Of a stretch of DNA of 64,000 nucleotides, positions 9,022 to 16,539 are shown piece after piece. The position numbers and the translations under genes were made by a program. Source of the stretch: Spirochaetaceae bacterium (GTDB lineage: Bacteria > Spirochaetota > Spirochaetia > SZUA-6 > Bin103); the NCBI GenBank assembly GCA_028820215.1, contig JAPPKD010000263.1:1-64000 (forward strand), written 5' to 3'. How positions within the stretch are numbered: position 1 is the first letter of the stretch; each line of letters opens with the position of its first letter. The notes below the pieces were generated by a model that saw only the letters and a list, made by a program, of their open reading frames with translations, searched no databases and was not told the DNA's origin.

Positions 9022-9863
9022 CCACGCGGCGTTCCGTGTTCGCAACGACCGCGATGGCCCTGGGCTTCGCCTTTCTCTATCTGCCGATCGCCTCCCTCAT
9101 CGCCTATTCGTTCAACGCATCCAAGCTGGTGACGGTGTGGGGCGGATTCTCGGCCAAGTGGTACGGAGAGTTGCTGCGCGACGACCAGATCCTGCGGGCG
9201 GCGTGGCTGAGCCTGCGGATCGCGGTCATGAACGCGACCATCGCCGTGGCACTCGGCACGCTTGCCGGCCTGGCGCTCGCACGGATGGGCCGCTTTCGCG
9301 GGCGCCTGCTGTTCACGGGCATGACCTCGGCGCCCCTGGTGATGCCGGAAGTGATCACGGGCCTGTCCCTGCTGCTGCTGTTCGTCGCTCTGGAGAACCT
9401 GATCGGCTGGCCCGGCCGGCGCGGCGTCACCACCATCACGATCGCGCACATCACCTTTTCCCTGGCCTACGTGGCGGTGGTCATCCAGGCGCAGCTCGCC
9501 AGCACCGACGAGTCGATCGAAGAGGCCGCCCAGGACCTGGGGGCTCGGCCCGCGAAGGTCTTCTGCGTGATCACGCTGCCGCTCATCTCGCCCGCGCTCG
9601 TCTCGGGCTGGCTCCTCGCCTTCACGCTGTCGCTCGACGACCTGATCATCGCCAGCTTCGTGTCCGGCCCCGGTTCCAGCACGCTGCCCATGGTGGTCTT
9701 CTCCAAGGTCCGTCTGGGCGTGAGCCCGGAGATCAACGCGCTGGCAACGCTGTTCGTGCTGGTGGTCGCCGCCGGCATCACCGCAGCGGCCCTGATCACG
9801 AACCGCACTGCGCGCCGGCGCTCGCGCGACGGGCAGACGGCGTTCAGCCGCCCGGACGGCTGA
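9018..9863 (+). CDS. potC: Polyamine ABC transporter permease (PotC type)
   Basis: 281-residue permease with six predicted membrane helices. It begins MTTRRSVFATTAMALGFAFL, followed by LPIASLIAYSFNASK, a PotC hallmark, and has the EAA loop EEAAQDLGARPAKVFCVITLP. ATG 9018 overlaps the potB stop and has an AGGAG-type ribosome site about 6 bases upstream. The last 20 bases overlap the 3' end of the convergent agmatine deiminase gene, leaving no room for a dedicated terminator. The product completes the PotABCD importer. Confidence 0.93.
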   Translation: MTTRRSVFATTAMALGFAFLYLPIASLIAYSFNASKLVTVWGGFSAKWYGELLRDDQILRAAWLSLRIAVMNATIAVALGTLAGLALARMGRFRGRLLFTGMTSAPLVMPEVITGLSLLLLFVALENLIGWPGRRGVTTITIAHITFSLAYVAVVIQAQLASTDESIEEAAQDLGARPAKVFCVITLPLISPALVSGWLLAFTLSLDDLIIASFVSGPGSSTLPMVVFSKVRLGVSPEINALATLFVLVVAAGITAAALITNRTARRRSRDGQTAFSRPDG

Positions 9864-11130
9864 CGATGTCCCCCGCCGGCTGCTGCTGCGTACAGCAGTG
9901 GATGCCGCCGCCCGCGTAGTTGATGGCGCTGGGATCGATCTGCACCACCGCCCGACCCGGATAGGCAGCGGCCAGCGCCGCCGCCGCCGCGCCGTCCTTC
10001 GCCGCGTAGCCGTACTTGGGGGCGACCACCAGTCCGTTGGTCACCAGGTAGTTGGCATAGCTAGACGCCCTCACCACGTGGATGGGGCGGCCGTCGGGAA
10101 ACGGCGGGACGTGCGCCGGGTACTGCAGACCGGCCAGCCACCGATACATGCGGTCCGTGGGCGGCACCCGCCGGTACGCGACGTCCGGCACCGGCAGGCG
10201 AACGATGCGAAAGGGGTCGCCGGACTGATCGGTGGTCCGCGCGAGGATGCGAAACGCCTCCTCGCACCGGGCGTGGTTCAGCGCCGCGAGCGGGTCCCGT
10301 GCGGCCTCCTCCGGAGCGACCTGGGCCAACACGATCTCACGCGGCCCGGCGAATCTGACGAGCTCGTCCAGGTGCCCACCCGTCGTGGCCGGTCCGTAGA
10401 GAAGTATCCGGCTGCCCGCGGCGTCCCGATAGGGAATCGGTCCCCACGTCGCGTGCGGGTCTTCGCCGAGTCCGTTGTCGATCCAGATCACCTTGGTCAC
10501 GCCGAGAGCGGCGCGGTAGGCGCGCTCCAGGGCCGCCTCGTCGAGCGCCGGATTCCGCTCCGACTCCACCGCGCGGCAGACGAGCAGGGTGCCGCGGCCG
10601 TTGACGATCCGGTCTCCTCCCTCACTGACGACGTCCACGGCGGTCACGTGGTCGATGCCCACGTGCCGGGCAACGCGCTCCGGCAGGCCGGTCATGGCGC
10701 GCGAGACCGGATCGGACGTCGCCGCGTATCCCCATTGGTTCTGCAGGAACCGCGCCATGCCCAGCCGGTTCTCGCGGTTCCGCGTGAAGATCGGCCCGTA
10801 GTCGCGGACCCAGATGTCGATCTGATCGAGATTCACGAATTCGAGGTGGTCGCTCACGGGATAGCCGTGCGCTCCGTGCCAGCGCCGCACCTCGCGCTCC
10901 CCGGCTTCGTCCGTGCACATGAGATTGACGTCCACGCCGTGGGCACAGAGCACGGCGATGATCTGCGCGATCGGTACCCTGGTGTCGAGCGCCGGATCCG
11001 CGTATGGCTGCTCTTTCGGCCACCCCATCCAGATCGCGGCGTGAGGCTCGAACTCCGCGGGCATGACGAAATCTTCCGCGGCCGTCCCGTCCGGATGCGC
11101 TCGAGCACCGCCCATCGCAGCGTCGCCCAT
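9844..11130 (-). CDS. Agmatine deiminase family protein (PAD_porph fold)
   Basis: About 428 residues, somewhat longer than typical AguA (about 370). It converts agmatine to N-carbamoylputrescine and ammonia in the arginine-to-putrescine route. Visible signatures are MPAEFEPHAAIWMGWP at the N-terminus, WVRDYGPIF, EGGDRIVNGRGTLL, the catalytic GHLDE segment, and the C-terminal nucleophile region GGGIHCCTQQQP. The D-rich motif before GHxD is replaced by a longer loop (DNGLGEDPHATWG ... ATTGG), so it is a divergent member. Starts at 11130, 11115 or 11064 are possible; 11064 has a GGAAG ribosome site, but residues just before MPAEF (TAAEDFV) resemble the usual N-terminus. An upstream start at 11181 lies across an operator-like palindrome and is rejected. 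It lies downstream of the LuxR-type gene on the same strand. Confidence 0.85.
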   Translation of the reverse strand: MGDAAMGGARAHPDGTAAEDFVMPAEFEPHAAIWMGWPKEQPYADPALDTRVPIAQIIAVLCAHGVDVNLMCTDEAGEREVRRWHGAHGYPVSDHLEFVNLDQIDIWVRDYGPIFTRNRENRLGMARFLQNQWGYAATSDPVSRAMTGLPERVARHVGIDHVTAVDVVSEGGDRIVNGRGTLLVCRAVESERNPALDEAALERAYRAALGVTKVIWIDNGLGEDPHATWGPIPYRDAAGSRILLYGPATTGGHLDELVRFAGPREIVLAQVAPEEAARDPLAALNHARCEEAFRILARTTDQSGDPFRIVRLPVPDVAYRRVPPTDRMYRWLAGLQYPAHVPPFPDGRPIHVVRASSYANYLVTNGLVVAPKYGYAAKDGAAAAALAAAYPGRAVVQIDPSAINYAGGGIHCCTQQQPAGDIVSRPGG

Positions 11131-11160
11131 TACCGTAGTGTCGGCACTCGGATCTGCCCA

Positions 11161-11176
11161 TGTCCCCGAAGGGACA
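11161..11176. promoter_or_regulatory. Operator-like palindrome before agmatine deiminase
   Basis: TGTCCCCGAAGGGACA is a perfect inverted repeat with 6-bp arms and a 4-bp centre. It lies between the LuxR-type gene and the agmatine deiminase start. The TGTCCC...GGGA core matches the palindromes at 5679-5690 and 5712-5723 in front of the aminotransferase and Pot genes, so one regulator probably reads all of them. Confidence 0.6.
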
Positions 11177-11204
11177 CGCATGGATCCGCGCGCCCCGGCC
11201 TCAC

Positions 11205-12017
11205 CTACCGCTCCGGCGATTCCTGAGGGGCGTAGCCGATGCTGCGCAGGAACCGCGAGAACAGGGCGGACTGCGAGCTGATCGCGAGCCTTCGGTAGAT
11301 GCTCTTGCGATGGTTCTTCACGGTGCCGACCGCGATGCCGAGCTGTTCCGCGACCGACTTCGACGAGTGCCCCTTCAGGATGAGAGCGACGATCTCGCGC
11401 TCCCGTGCCGACAGCGCACGGAACTCACCCCGGCGCAGCGCTTCATCGAGCGTCAGGAACGAGAGAGACCCGTGCCCGGCCTCCCGTTCGTCGGCTCCGG
11501 GCGGCCCGGCATCCCACTGTCGCCGCATCAGGTGCTCGATGACCGGCTGGAAGTGCCGGAGCCGCTCGATACCCTTCTTCGAGAATGATTCCATGCCGTG
11601 CGCGCGGCCGATCGATGCGAAGACGTGCGACCCGTCTCTTCGCTTCGCGAACATCCCGATCTCGTCCGCCAGTCCCACGTCGGCGTAGTAGCTGGAGAAG
11701 TACCGGGACTTGCGGAAGTGGTCAGGCTGGACGTCCTGCAAGGTCACCACACGCTCGCGCGCGCCAGCGACGAGATAGTCGTAGAACGGATCGAGCAGGT
11801 AGGCGCCGCGCAGATACGCGCCGACGACGATCTCACGCCGCTCCGGGCGAATGTCGTCATACAGGAGCGCCGGCCGGCCTCCTCTGGCGTGCAGGGTGAC
11901 CAGCGAGGACGTGAACGGAATCAGGGCGCCGACGAACGACAGCAGCGACCGCGGTCCGGCCGGAGTGCCGCTGTCGCGTATCGCGCGGGCCAGCAGCTCG
12001 ACCGTCGGCTTGTCCAT
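11205..12017 (-). CDS. LuxR-family transcriptional regulator
   Basis: 270-residue regulator. The C-terminal LuxR helix-turn-helix covers about residues 199-255 (FRALSAREREIVALILKGHS ... GTVKNHRKSIYRRL). The N-terminal domain (about 1-170) resembles a small ligand-sensing fold, but it lacks the conserved tryptophan/tyrosine/aspartate set of acyl-homoserine-lactone receptors, and there is no receiver domain. It is therefore likely a stand-alone sensor of a metabolite rather than a quorum or two-component regulator. It sits directly upstream of the agmatine deiminase, on the same strand, with an operator-like palindrome between them. It is the most plausible regulator of the polyamine genes, with an amine such as agmatine or putrescine as the possible ligand (inference). 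Confidence 0.88.
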   Translation of the reverse strand: MDKPTVELLARAIRDSGTPAGPRSLLSFVGALIPFTSSLVTLHARGGRPALLYDDIRPERREIVVGAYLRGAYLLDPFYDYLVAGARERVVTLQDVQPDHFRKSRYFSSYYADVGLADEIGMFAKRRDGSHVFASIGRAHGMESFSKKGIERLRHFQPVIEHLMRRQWDAGPPGADEREAGHGSLSFLTLDEALRRGEFRALSAREREIVALILKGHSSKSVAEQLGIAVGTVKNHRKSIYRRLAISSQSALFSRFLRSIGYAPQESPER

Positions 12018-12070
12018 GGAAGCCCGGCCCTGTCGGCGTCCTCAGCAGCCCATGCCGCGGACCGGCCCAG

Positions 12071-12116
12071 CCGTCACGATGCCGGCCGTCAGGATGACGG
12101 GCCGTCAAGATGACGG
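12071..12116. repeat. Three tandem 15-bp palindromic units
   Basis: Units at 12071-12085, 12086-12100 and 12102-12116 follow the pattern CCGTCA-nGA-TGACGG; the second and third are perfect inverted repeats and the first has one mismatch (TGCCGG). They straddle the 3' end of the dipeptidase-like gene, upstream of the LuxR gene. They could form a transcription-ending stem structure or a regulator-binding array. Confidence 0.55.
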
Positions 12117-13213
12117 GAAAAGAACCTGACCCAGTTGCGGTACATCACGTCGGTGACCTGGTCGTCGCCGTAACCGCGGCGGGCCAGCACGTCGGCCAGC
12201 CGGTTGTAGTCGACCACGGTGTCGATCTCCGCGGGCGCGCCGGTGCGGCCCCCCTGGCCGTCGGTGTCGCCGCCGATGCCCGCGTGCCGGACGTCACCGG
12301 CGAGCTGGCAGATGTGGTCGACGTGGTCGGCCAGGTCGTCGAGCGTGACGTCCTCCTTGCCGAACGGACGCTGAAGCCCGACCACGTCGGCCCAGTCGAT
12401 GCCGCCGCGGTACAGCATGGCGGTGTCCATCGACACGCCGATCACGCCGTCGCGCTCGATGATCGCGCGCAGGACCTCGTCCGGGAACTGCCGCTCACCG
12501 GGGACCAGCGCCCGGCAGTTCTGGTGCGTGGCGATCACGGGGCCGTCGAACCGGTCGAGCGCCTGCGCGATGGTCGCGTCGGAGGCGTGGGTGGCGTCCA
12601 GCACGATACCCAGGCGGCTCATGTCGGCAAACAGCCGGTCCGCCGGTGGAAACAGCCCGCCGTCGGTCCCCGTGCCGGTGCCGTGGCCGTAGGCGCTGGT
12701 GTCGTAGTGCGTGAGGCTGACGATGCGCAGGCCGGCGGCGTGGAATTCCTCCAGGGACTCGGTGTCCAGGATCGGGTCGGCGCCCTCCAGCCCGATGATC
12801 ACGCCCACCGGCAGGCCGTCGAAACCCGCTCCGGCACGCTCAGCCGCCTCCCAGCCCTGCATGTGATCGGCCAGGTCCGCCGCCGTGGCCAGGATGCGGT
12901 AGTTCCCGCGCCGCTCCATGATCCGGTAGAAGGAAAACTGGCCCCACGCCTCCGCATAGGCCAGCTCACCCGAGCGGTGGCCCCAGAGCTGTGCCCCCGG
13001 GCGGTGGATGCGCGCGTTCAGCTTGCCGATGAAGGCGGCGACGCCGGCGCGGCGCTGCTCGGGGACGGACGCCATGAGATTCGACTGGTAGCGGGGATCC
13101 TCGCTGGCCATGCCGGCCGGAGGTGCTGCGCGAACCGTCTGGATCGGCTGCGTGAGATCGGCGTTGAGCCGCACCGCCACGCAGGCCGGGTAGTCTCCGT
13201 CGAAGATCAGCAC
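12089..13213 (-). CDS. Membrane dipeptidase-like protein (peptidase family M19)
   Basis: About 374 residues starting at a GTG (13213) two bases after the alcohol dehydrogenase stop. Family features are GVIIGLEGADPI (bridging Glu), IVLDATHASDATI and VIATHQNCRALVPGERQF (metal His ligands), GVIGVSMDTAML, and HAGIGGDTDGQGGR. It matches the M19 subgroup in which the N-terminus usually reads DAHLDLAxNAxxxNRDLTQP. Here the equivalent is FDGDYPACVAVRLNADLTQP, so the N-terminal metal-binding His and Asp are missing. The substrate is unknown; the subgroup may act on dipeptides or other amides. It is the last gene of a four-gene minus-strand operon with a dehydrogenase, a sulfatase-like enzyme and a TIM-barrel isomerase. 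Confidence 0.85.
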   Translation of the reverse strand: MLIFDGDYPACVAVRLNADLTQPIQTVRAAPPAGMASEDPRYQSNLMASVPEQRRAGVAAFIGKLNARIHRPGAQLWGHRSGELAYAEAWGQFSFYRIMERRGNYRILATAADLADHMQGWEAAERAGAGFDGLPVGVIIGLEGADPILDTESLEEFHAAGLRIVSLTHYDTSAYGHGTGTGTDGGLFPPADRLFADMSRLGIVLDATHASDATIAQALDRFDGPVIATHQNCRALVPGERQFPDEVLRAIIERDGVIGVSMDTAMLYRGGIDWADVVGLQRPFGKEDVTLDDLADHVDHICQLAGDVRHAGIGGDTDGQGGRTGAPAEIDTVVDYNRLADVLARRGYGDDQVTDVMYRNWVRFFSRHLDGPSS

Positions 13214-13215
13214 GG

Positions 13216-14250
13216 CTACGCGTCGCTCCAGTCGAAGACGACGTTCATCATCGTCTTGTCCCGCTTGAACGCCATGTCGTACGCCTGCTGCATCTCCGTG
13301 TAGTGCAGCCGGTGGGTGATCAGCTTGCTGGGCTTGAGCACCCCGTCGGCCATGAGCTGCAGCACGTGCGGCCGGTGGTGGCGCGTGCCGGCCGCCGTGC
13401 CCGACAGCTCCGCCGGACGCGGATACAGGCTGGGGTCGCCGCCCGAGACGGCGATCAGCGTGACCGCCTTGTCGTAGAAGAGCTGCATGGCCAGCGGGTT
13501 GAAGTCCAGGTCCTCCTCGCCGCGGCCGAGCAGGCTGACGATCGCCACGCGGCCGTCGCGGCGGACGATCTCCAGCGAAGTCCTGTAGGCCGGCCACGGG
13601 TTGGCCGTCAGGATCACCAGGTCGATGCCGCGCCCGCCGCTGAAGCGGTCGAGCTTGGCGTGCAACTCCGGATCGTCGGACATGAGCGCCTCGTGCGCGC
13701 CCATGGTGCGCGCCGCCCGCAGGCGGATGTCGCTGTTGCCCAGCGCCACCGTGCGCGCGCCGAACAGCGGCCCCAGCGCCACCGCGCCCAGCCCCAGCGT
13801 GCCCAGGCCGACCACCGCCACCGTCTCTCCCGGACGGAACAGCGCCTTGTGATAGCAGAGCGCGCTCAGCGCATACAGGTTGCCGTACACGGCATCCTCG
13901 GGCTCGGCGCCGTCCGGGACCTTCGCCGGATCCTCGCCAGCCTGCATGATGTACATCGACTGGTGCCAGGTTCCGGAGATCACCCGGTCGCCGACAGCCA
14001 GATGCTTCACCGCGCTCCCCACCCCGCGCACGACGCCGAGGTTGCTGTCGCCGACGCCTCGCGGGTAGTCGGGCGCGCCGGGGACCCGCTCGGCGCCCTC
14101 GTAATTGCCGCGGTCGGTGCCGATCTTCAGAGCGCTGACCGTCGTCTGCACCCACACCTCGTCCGGCGCCAGGTTGTCGGTGTCGAGGGTGTCCTCCTCC
14201 ATGCGCAGGTCGCCGGGTCCATAGAGGATGGGTCTCTTGCAGGTGGTCAT
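13216..14250 (-). CDS. Medium-chain (MDR) alcohol dehydrogenase-like oxidoreductase
   Basis: 344-residue NAD(P)-dependent oxidoreductase. ATG 14250 has a good GGAGGAG ribosome site 8 bases upstream and overlaps the sulfatase stop (ATGA). The Rossmann motif reads VAVVGLGTLGLGAVAL, and the C-terminal catalytic-domain return (VLKPSKLITHRLHYTEMQQA) is typical of MDR sugar or alcohol dehydrogenases. The usual zinc-binding GHE motif near the N-terminus is not conserved (KIGTDRGNYEGAERVPG and PRGVGDSNLGVV), so catalytic zinc is doubtful. Substrate unknown. It is encoded between the sulfatase-like gene and the dipeptidase-like gene in one transcript. Confidence 0.85.
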   Translation of the reverse strand: MTTCKRPILYGPGDLRMEEDTLDTDNLAPDEVWVQTTVSALKIGTDRGNYEGAERVPGAPDYPRGVGDSNLGVVRGVGSAVKHLAVGDRVISGTWHQSMYIMQAGEDPAKVPDGAEPEDAVYGNLYALSALCYHKALFRPGETVAVVGLGTLGLGAVALGPLFGARTVALGNSDIRLRAARTMGAHEALMSDDPELHAKLDRFSGGRGIDLVILTANPWPAYRTSLEIVRRDGRVAIVSLLGRGEEDLDFNPLAMQLFYDKAVTLIAVSGGDPSLYPRPAELSGTAAGTRHHRPHVLQLMADGVLKPSKLITHRLHYTEMQQAYDMAFKRDKTMMNVVFDWSDA

Positions 14251-15647
14251 TGCGAGGACTCCTCCGAGCTTTCTTCGGCGAGGTGTGCCTGCAGGCGCTG
14301 CGCCTGCTTGCGGCTGCCGATGTGGAGCTTCCGGTAGGCCTCCTCGGAGGAGGCGAACGGCGCATCGCCGGTGCCGTGCCAGCCGAGCTGGGTGAACATC
14401 GGGTTGCGCCGGCCGGTCTGCGCCTCGCGCCGCTCGACGTGGGCGGCCATCCGCTCCTCCAGCAGGGCGACCACGTCCGGCTCCCGCTCGGCCAGGTTGT
14501 CCAGCTCCTCGGGATCGCGCGCCAGGTTGTACAGTTCCACCTCCGGCTTGAAGTGGAAGTCGGGCTCCAGGGCGTGGATGAGCTTCCACTCCGGCGTGCG
14601 CCAGCCGTGCTTGCGCATCCAGGTCGCCTCGGTCAGGTAGAGCTCCGTCTCCGGGACGAACGGCTCGCCCCGCGCCAGCGGCACCAGGCTGCGGCCGTCG
14701 AACTCCAGCCCCGGATCGACGCCCAAGAGTTCCAGCATCGTCGGCGTCATGTCCTTGGTCTGCACCCACGGGTCGACCCGCGCGCCGGCGGGCACCTGAC
14801 CGGGAGCGCGGATGACGAGCGGCACCACCAGGTTCGGGTCGTACAGGCCGTGGTGGTCGTACCAGCACTCGTGCTCGTCCAGGGTCTCGCCGTGGTCGGC
14901 GGTGAGAACCACCACGGTATCCTCGGCCAGGTCGAGTTCGTCGAGCACCGTGAACAGCCGGCCGATCGCCGCGTCCATGTAGGCGACCGCGCCGTCGTAG
15001 AGGCTGTTGACGAACTGGGCGTCGGTGACCTTGCCCGGAAACCAGGAGCTGAAGTAGTCGGCGAACGGTGCGAACGCGTACAGGCCGTCCAGCGAGTGGT
15101 TGGACGGGTCGAGCTCGTCTCCCTCGTAGAAGAGGCGGTCGAAGGGCGCCGGCGGCAGGTAGGGGCTGTGCGGGTCCATGTGGCGCAGGAACAGGAAGAA
15201 CGGATCGTCGCTCCCGGCCACCGTGCGCAGGTACGGGATGGTGACCTCGTTGAGGGCGTGCGCCTTGGGCATGCTGCCGGGCTCGTCGCCCCAGCCGTCG
15301 TACTCCAGGTAGGTCTGGAAGCCTCGCGAGGCCGGATTGCCGGGGAATCCCACGCAGCAGGTCGAGTAGCCGGCCTGCTTCAGGATCGTTGGCAGCATCG
15401 GCGCTGCCACGTCGCCCTTGTGGCGCAGCCCCACCACGCCGGTGCCGAAGCAGTCGCGGCCGGTGAGCATCGACGAGTAGGCCGGCGTGGTCGGCACGCT
15501 GGGGCTGAACGGATGGCGGAACATCGTTCCCTGCTCCGCGAAGCGGGCCATGTGCGGCGTGGTCAGGCGGTGGTAGCCATACAGGCTCATGCGGTCGCGC
15601 CGCAGGCTGTCGATCGCGATCAGCAGCAGGTTCGGTTGTGACGCCAT
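14247..15647 (-). CDS. Sulfatase-like hydrolase (alkaline phosphatase superfamily)
   Basis: 466 residues. The fold signatures are clear: LLLIAIDSLRRDRMSLYGY (metal-binding Asp13), the MLTGRD segment, VVVLTADHGETLDEH, and a C-terminal KLIHAL...ELYNLARDPEELDNLAE block as in type I sulfatases. The position that normally reads C/S-x-P-S-R, matured to formylglycine, is S-V-P-T-T (Ser50-Thr54), so the modification motif is not canonical. Sulfatase activity is therefore uncertain, and a phosphodiesterase or other ester hydrolase is possible. There is no signal peptide. It overlaps the genes on both sides (TGATG with the isomerase, ATGA with the dehydrogenase). Confidence 0.85.
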   Translation of the reverse strand: MASQPNLLLIAIDSLRRDRMSLYGYHRLTTPHMARFAEQGTMFRHPFSPSVPTTPAYSSMLTGRDCFGTGVVGLRHKGDVAAPMLPTILKQAGYSTCCVGFPGNPASRGFQTYLEYDGWGDEPGSMPKAHALNEVTIPYLRTVAGSDDPFFLFLRHMDPHSPYLPPAPFDRLFYEGDELDPSNHSLDGLYAFAPFADYFSSWFPGKVTDAQFVNSLYDGAVAYMDAAIGRLFTVLDELDLAEDTVVVLTADHGETLDEHECWYDHHGLYDPNLVVPLVIRAPGQVPAGARVDPWVQTKDMTPTMLELLGVDPGLEFDGRSLVPLARGEPFVPETELYLTEATWMRKHGWRTPEWKLIHALEPDFHFKPEVELYNLARDPEELDNLAEREPDVVALLEERMAAHVERREAQTGRRNPMFTQLGWHGTGDAPFASSEEAYRKLHIGSRKQAQRLQAHLAEESSEESSQ

Positions 15648-16465
15648 CAGCGTGCCCCAAGCGCCTTCAGGCAGGCGTTGAGGTAGCCCGCGCTCTCCGC
15701 GGCGATGACGGCGCTGGCGGCCGGATCGTCCCACGTCTGCGCGCCGATCACCTCCAGGCTCAGCGCGCCGTCGTAGCCGGCCTCCGCCAGCACGCCGCAG
15801 TAGCCGGCCAGGTCGATCTGGCCGCGTCCGCACGCCTGCTGGGAGGGTGGTCCGGGCGAAGGTTCCCGCGACGGGCAGTCGCGGATGTGCACGTGCCGCA
15901 CGCGGCCGACCACGGCGCGGAGCGCCTCGACCACGTCCTCGCCCGCGCGGTGGATGTGGCTGGGGTCCATGTTGACGCCGAACCCGGGCGAGTCGATCGC
16001 CTCCATGACGGCCAGCGTGGTGGGGGTGTCGTGCACGGCGCTGCCCACGTGCGCCTTCAGGCAGAGGGTGACCCCGTGCGCGTGCGCCTCGTCGGACAGC
16101 GTGGCGATCCGCTCCACGGCGGACTCGAGCGAGTCCTCGTCCCCGGTCTTCCCGCCGGAGCCGATGCACACCGCGGGGATGCCGATCTCGGCCGCGGCCT
16201 CGAAGGCCAGGCGCAGGCGCTCCTCGTCGAGGGCGGACTCTTCCATCGCCAGCGGCTGCAGGCCGTGGTCGTCGAGGATGGTGCGCATTTCGGCCGCCTG
16301 CGCACGCCAGTTCGACAGTTCCAGATGCTCGCACATGCCGGCCAGGGCCGCGACCTCGACCCCGTCGTAACCCGCCGCCGACAGCACTCGCGCCGCGGTC
16401 GCGAAGCCGGACCGGCCGAAGAGAACGGTGTTCGCTGAAAGCTTGATCATGGTTGGCGGCATCAT
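15647..16465 (-). CDS. Sugar phosphate isomerase/epimerase (AP endonuclease 2-like TIM barrel)
   Basis: 272-residue single-domain TIM barrel. Features include GYDGVEVAAL near the N-terminus, GFGVNMDPSHIHRAGED (metal-binding region), VRHVHIRDC and GYDGALSLEVIG at the C-terminus, all typical of the xylose-isomerase-like family that isomerises or dehydrates keto-sugars. The start lies at 16465/16462, with AGGTGA just upstream; an internal ATG at 16450 (MIKLSANTV) is also possible. It is the first gene of a four-gene operon whose members overlap by 1-4 bases. In this context it probably handles a sugar or inositol derivative, but no specific substrate can be read from the sequence. Confidence 0.85.
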   Translation of the reverse strand: MMPPTMIKLSANTVLFGRSGFATAARVLSAAGYDGVEVAALAGMCEHLELSNWRAQAAEMRTILDDHGLQPLAMEESALDEERLRLAFEAAAEIGIPAVCIGSGGKTGDEDSLESAVERIATLSDEAHAHGVTLCLKAHVGSAVHDTPTTLAVMEAIDSPGFGVNMDPSHIHRAGEDVVEALRAVVGRVRHVHIRDCPSREPSPGPPSQQACGRGQIDLAGYCGVLAEAGYDGALSLEVIGAQTWDDPAASAVIAAESAGYLNACLKALGAR

Positions 16466-16539
16466 GTCACCTGCGACCGGCCGGGCGCCACCGCGAGTTG
16501 ACGGTCATCTCGCGCTTCCGTATGTTCGTCTGCTCCGCC

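Noticed and set aside
11205..12017. Quorum-sensing LuxR receptor
   Set aside because: The N-terminal domain lacks the conserved acyl-homoserine-lactone-binding residues and there is no LuxI-type gene nearby.
13216..15660. 814-codon and 758-codon fused frames across the dehydrogenase, sulfatase and dipeptidase genes
   Set aside because: The upstream portions are out-of-frame readings of the preceding gene; real starts with ribosome sites or stop/start overlaps lie inside (14250, 13213).
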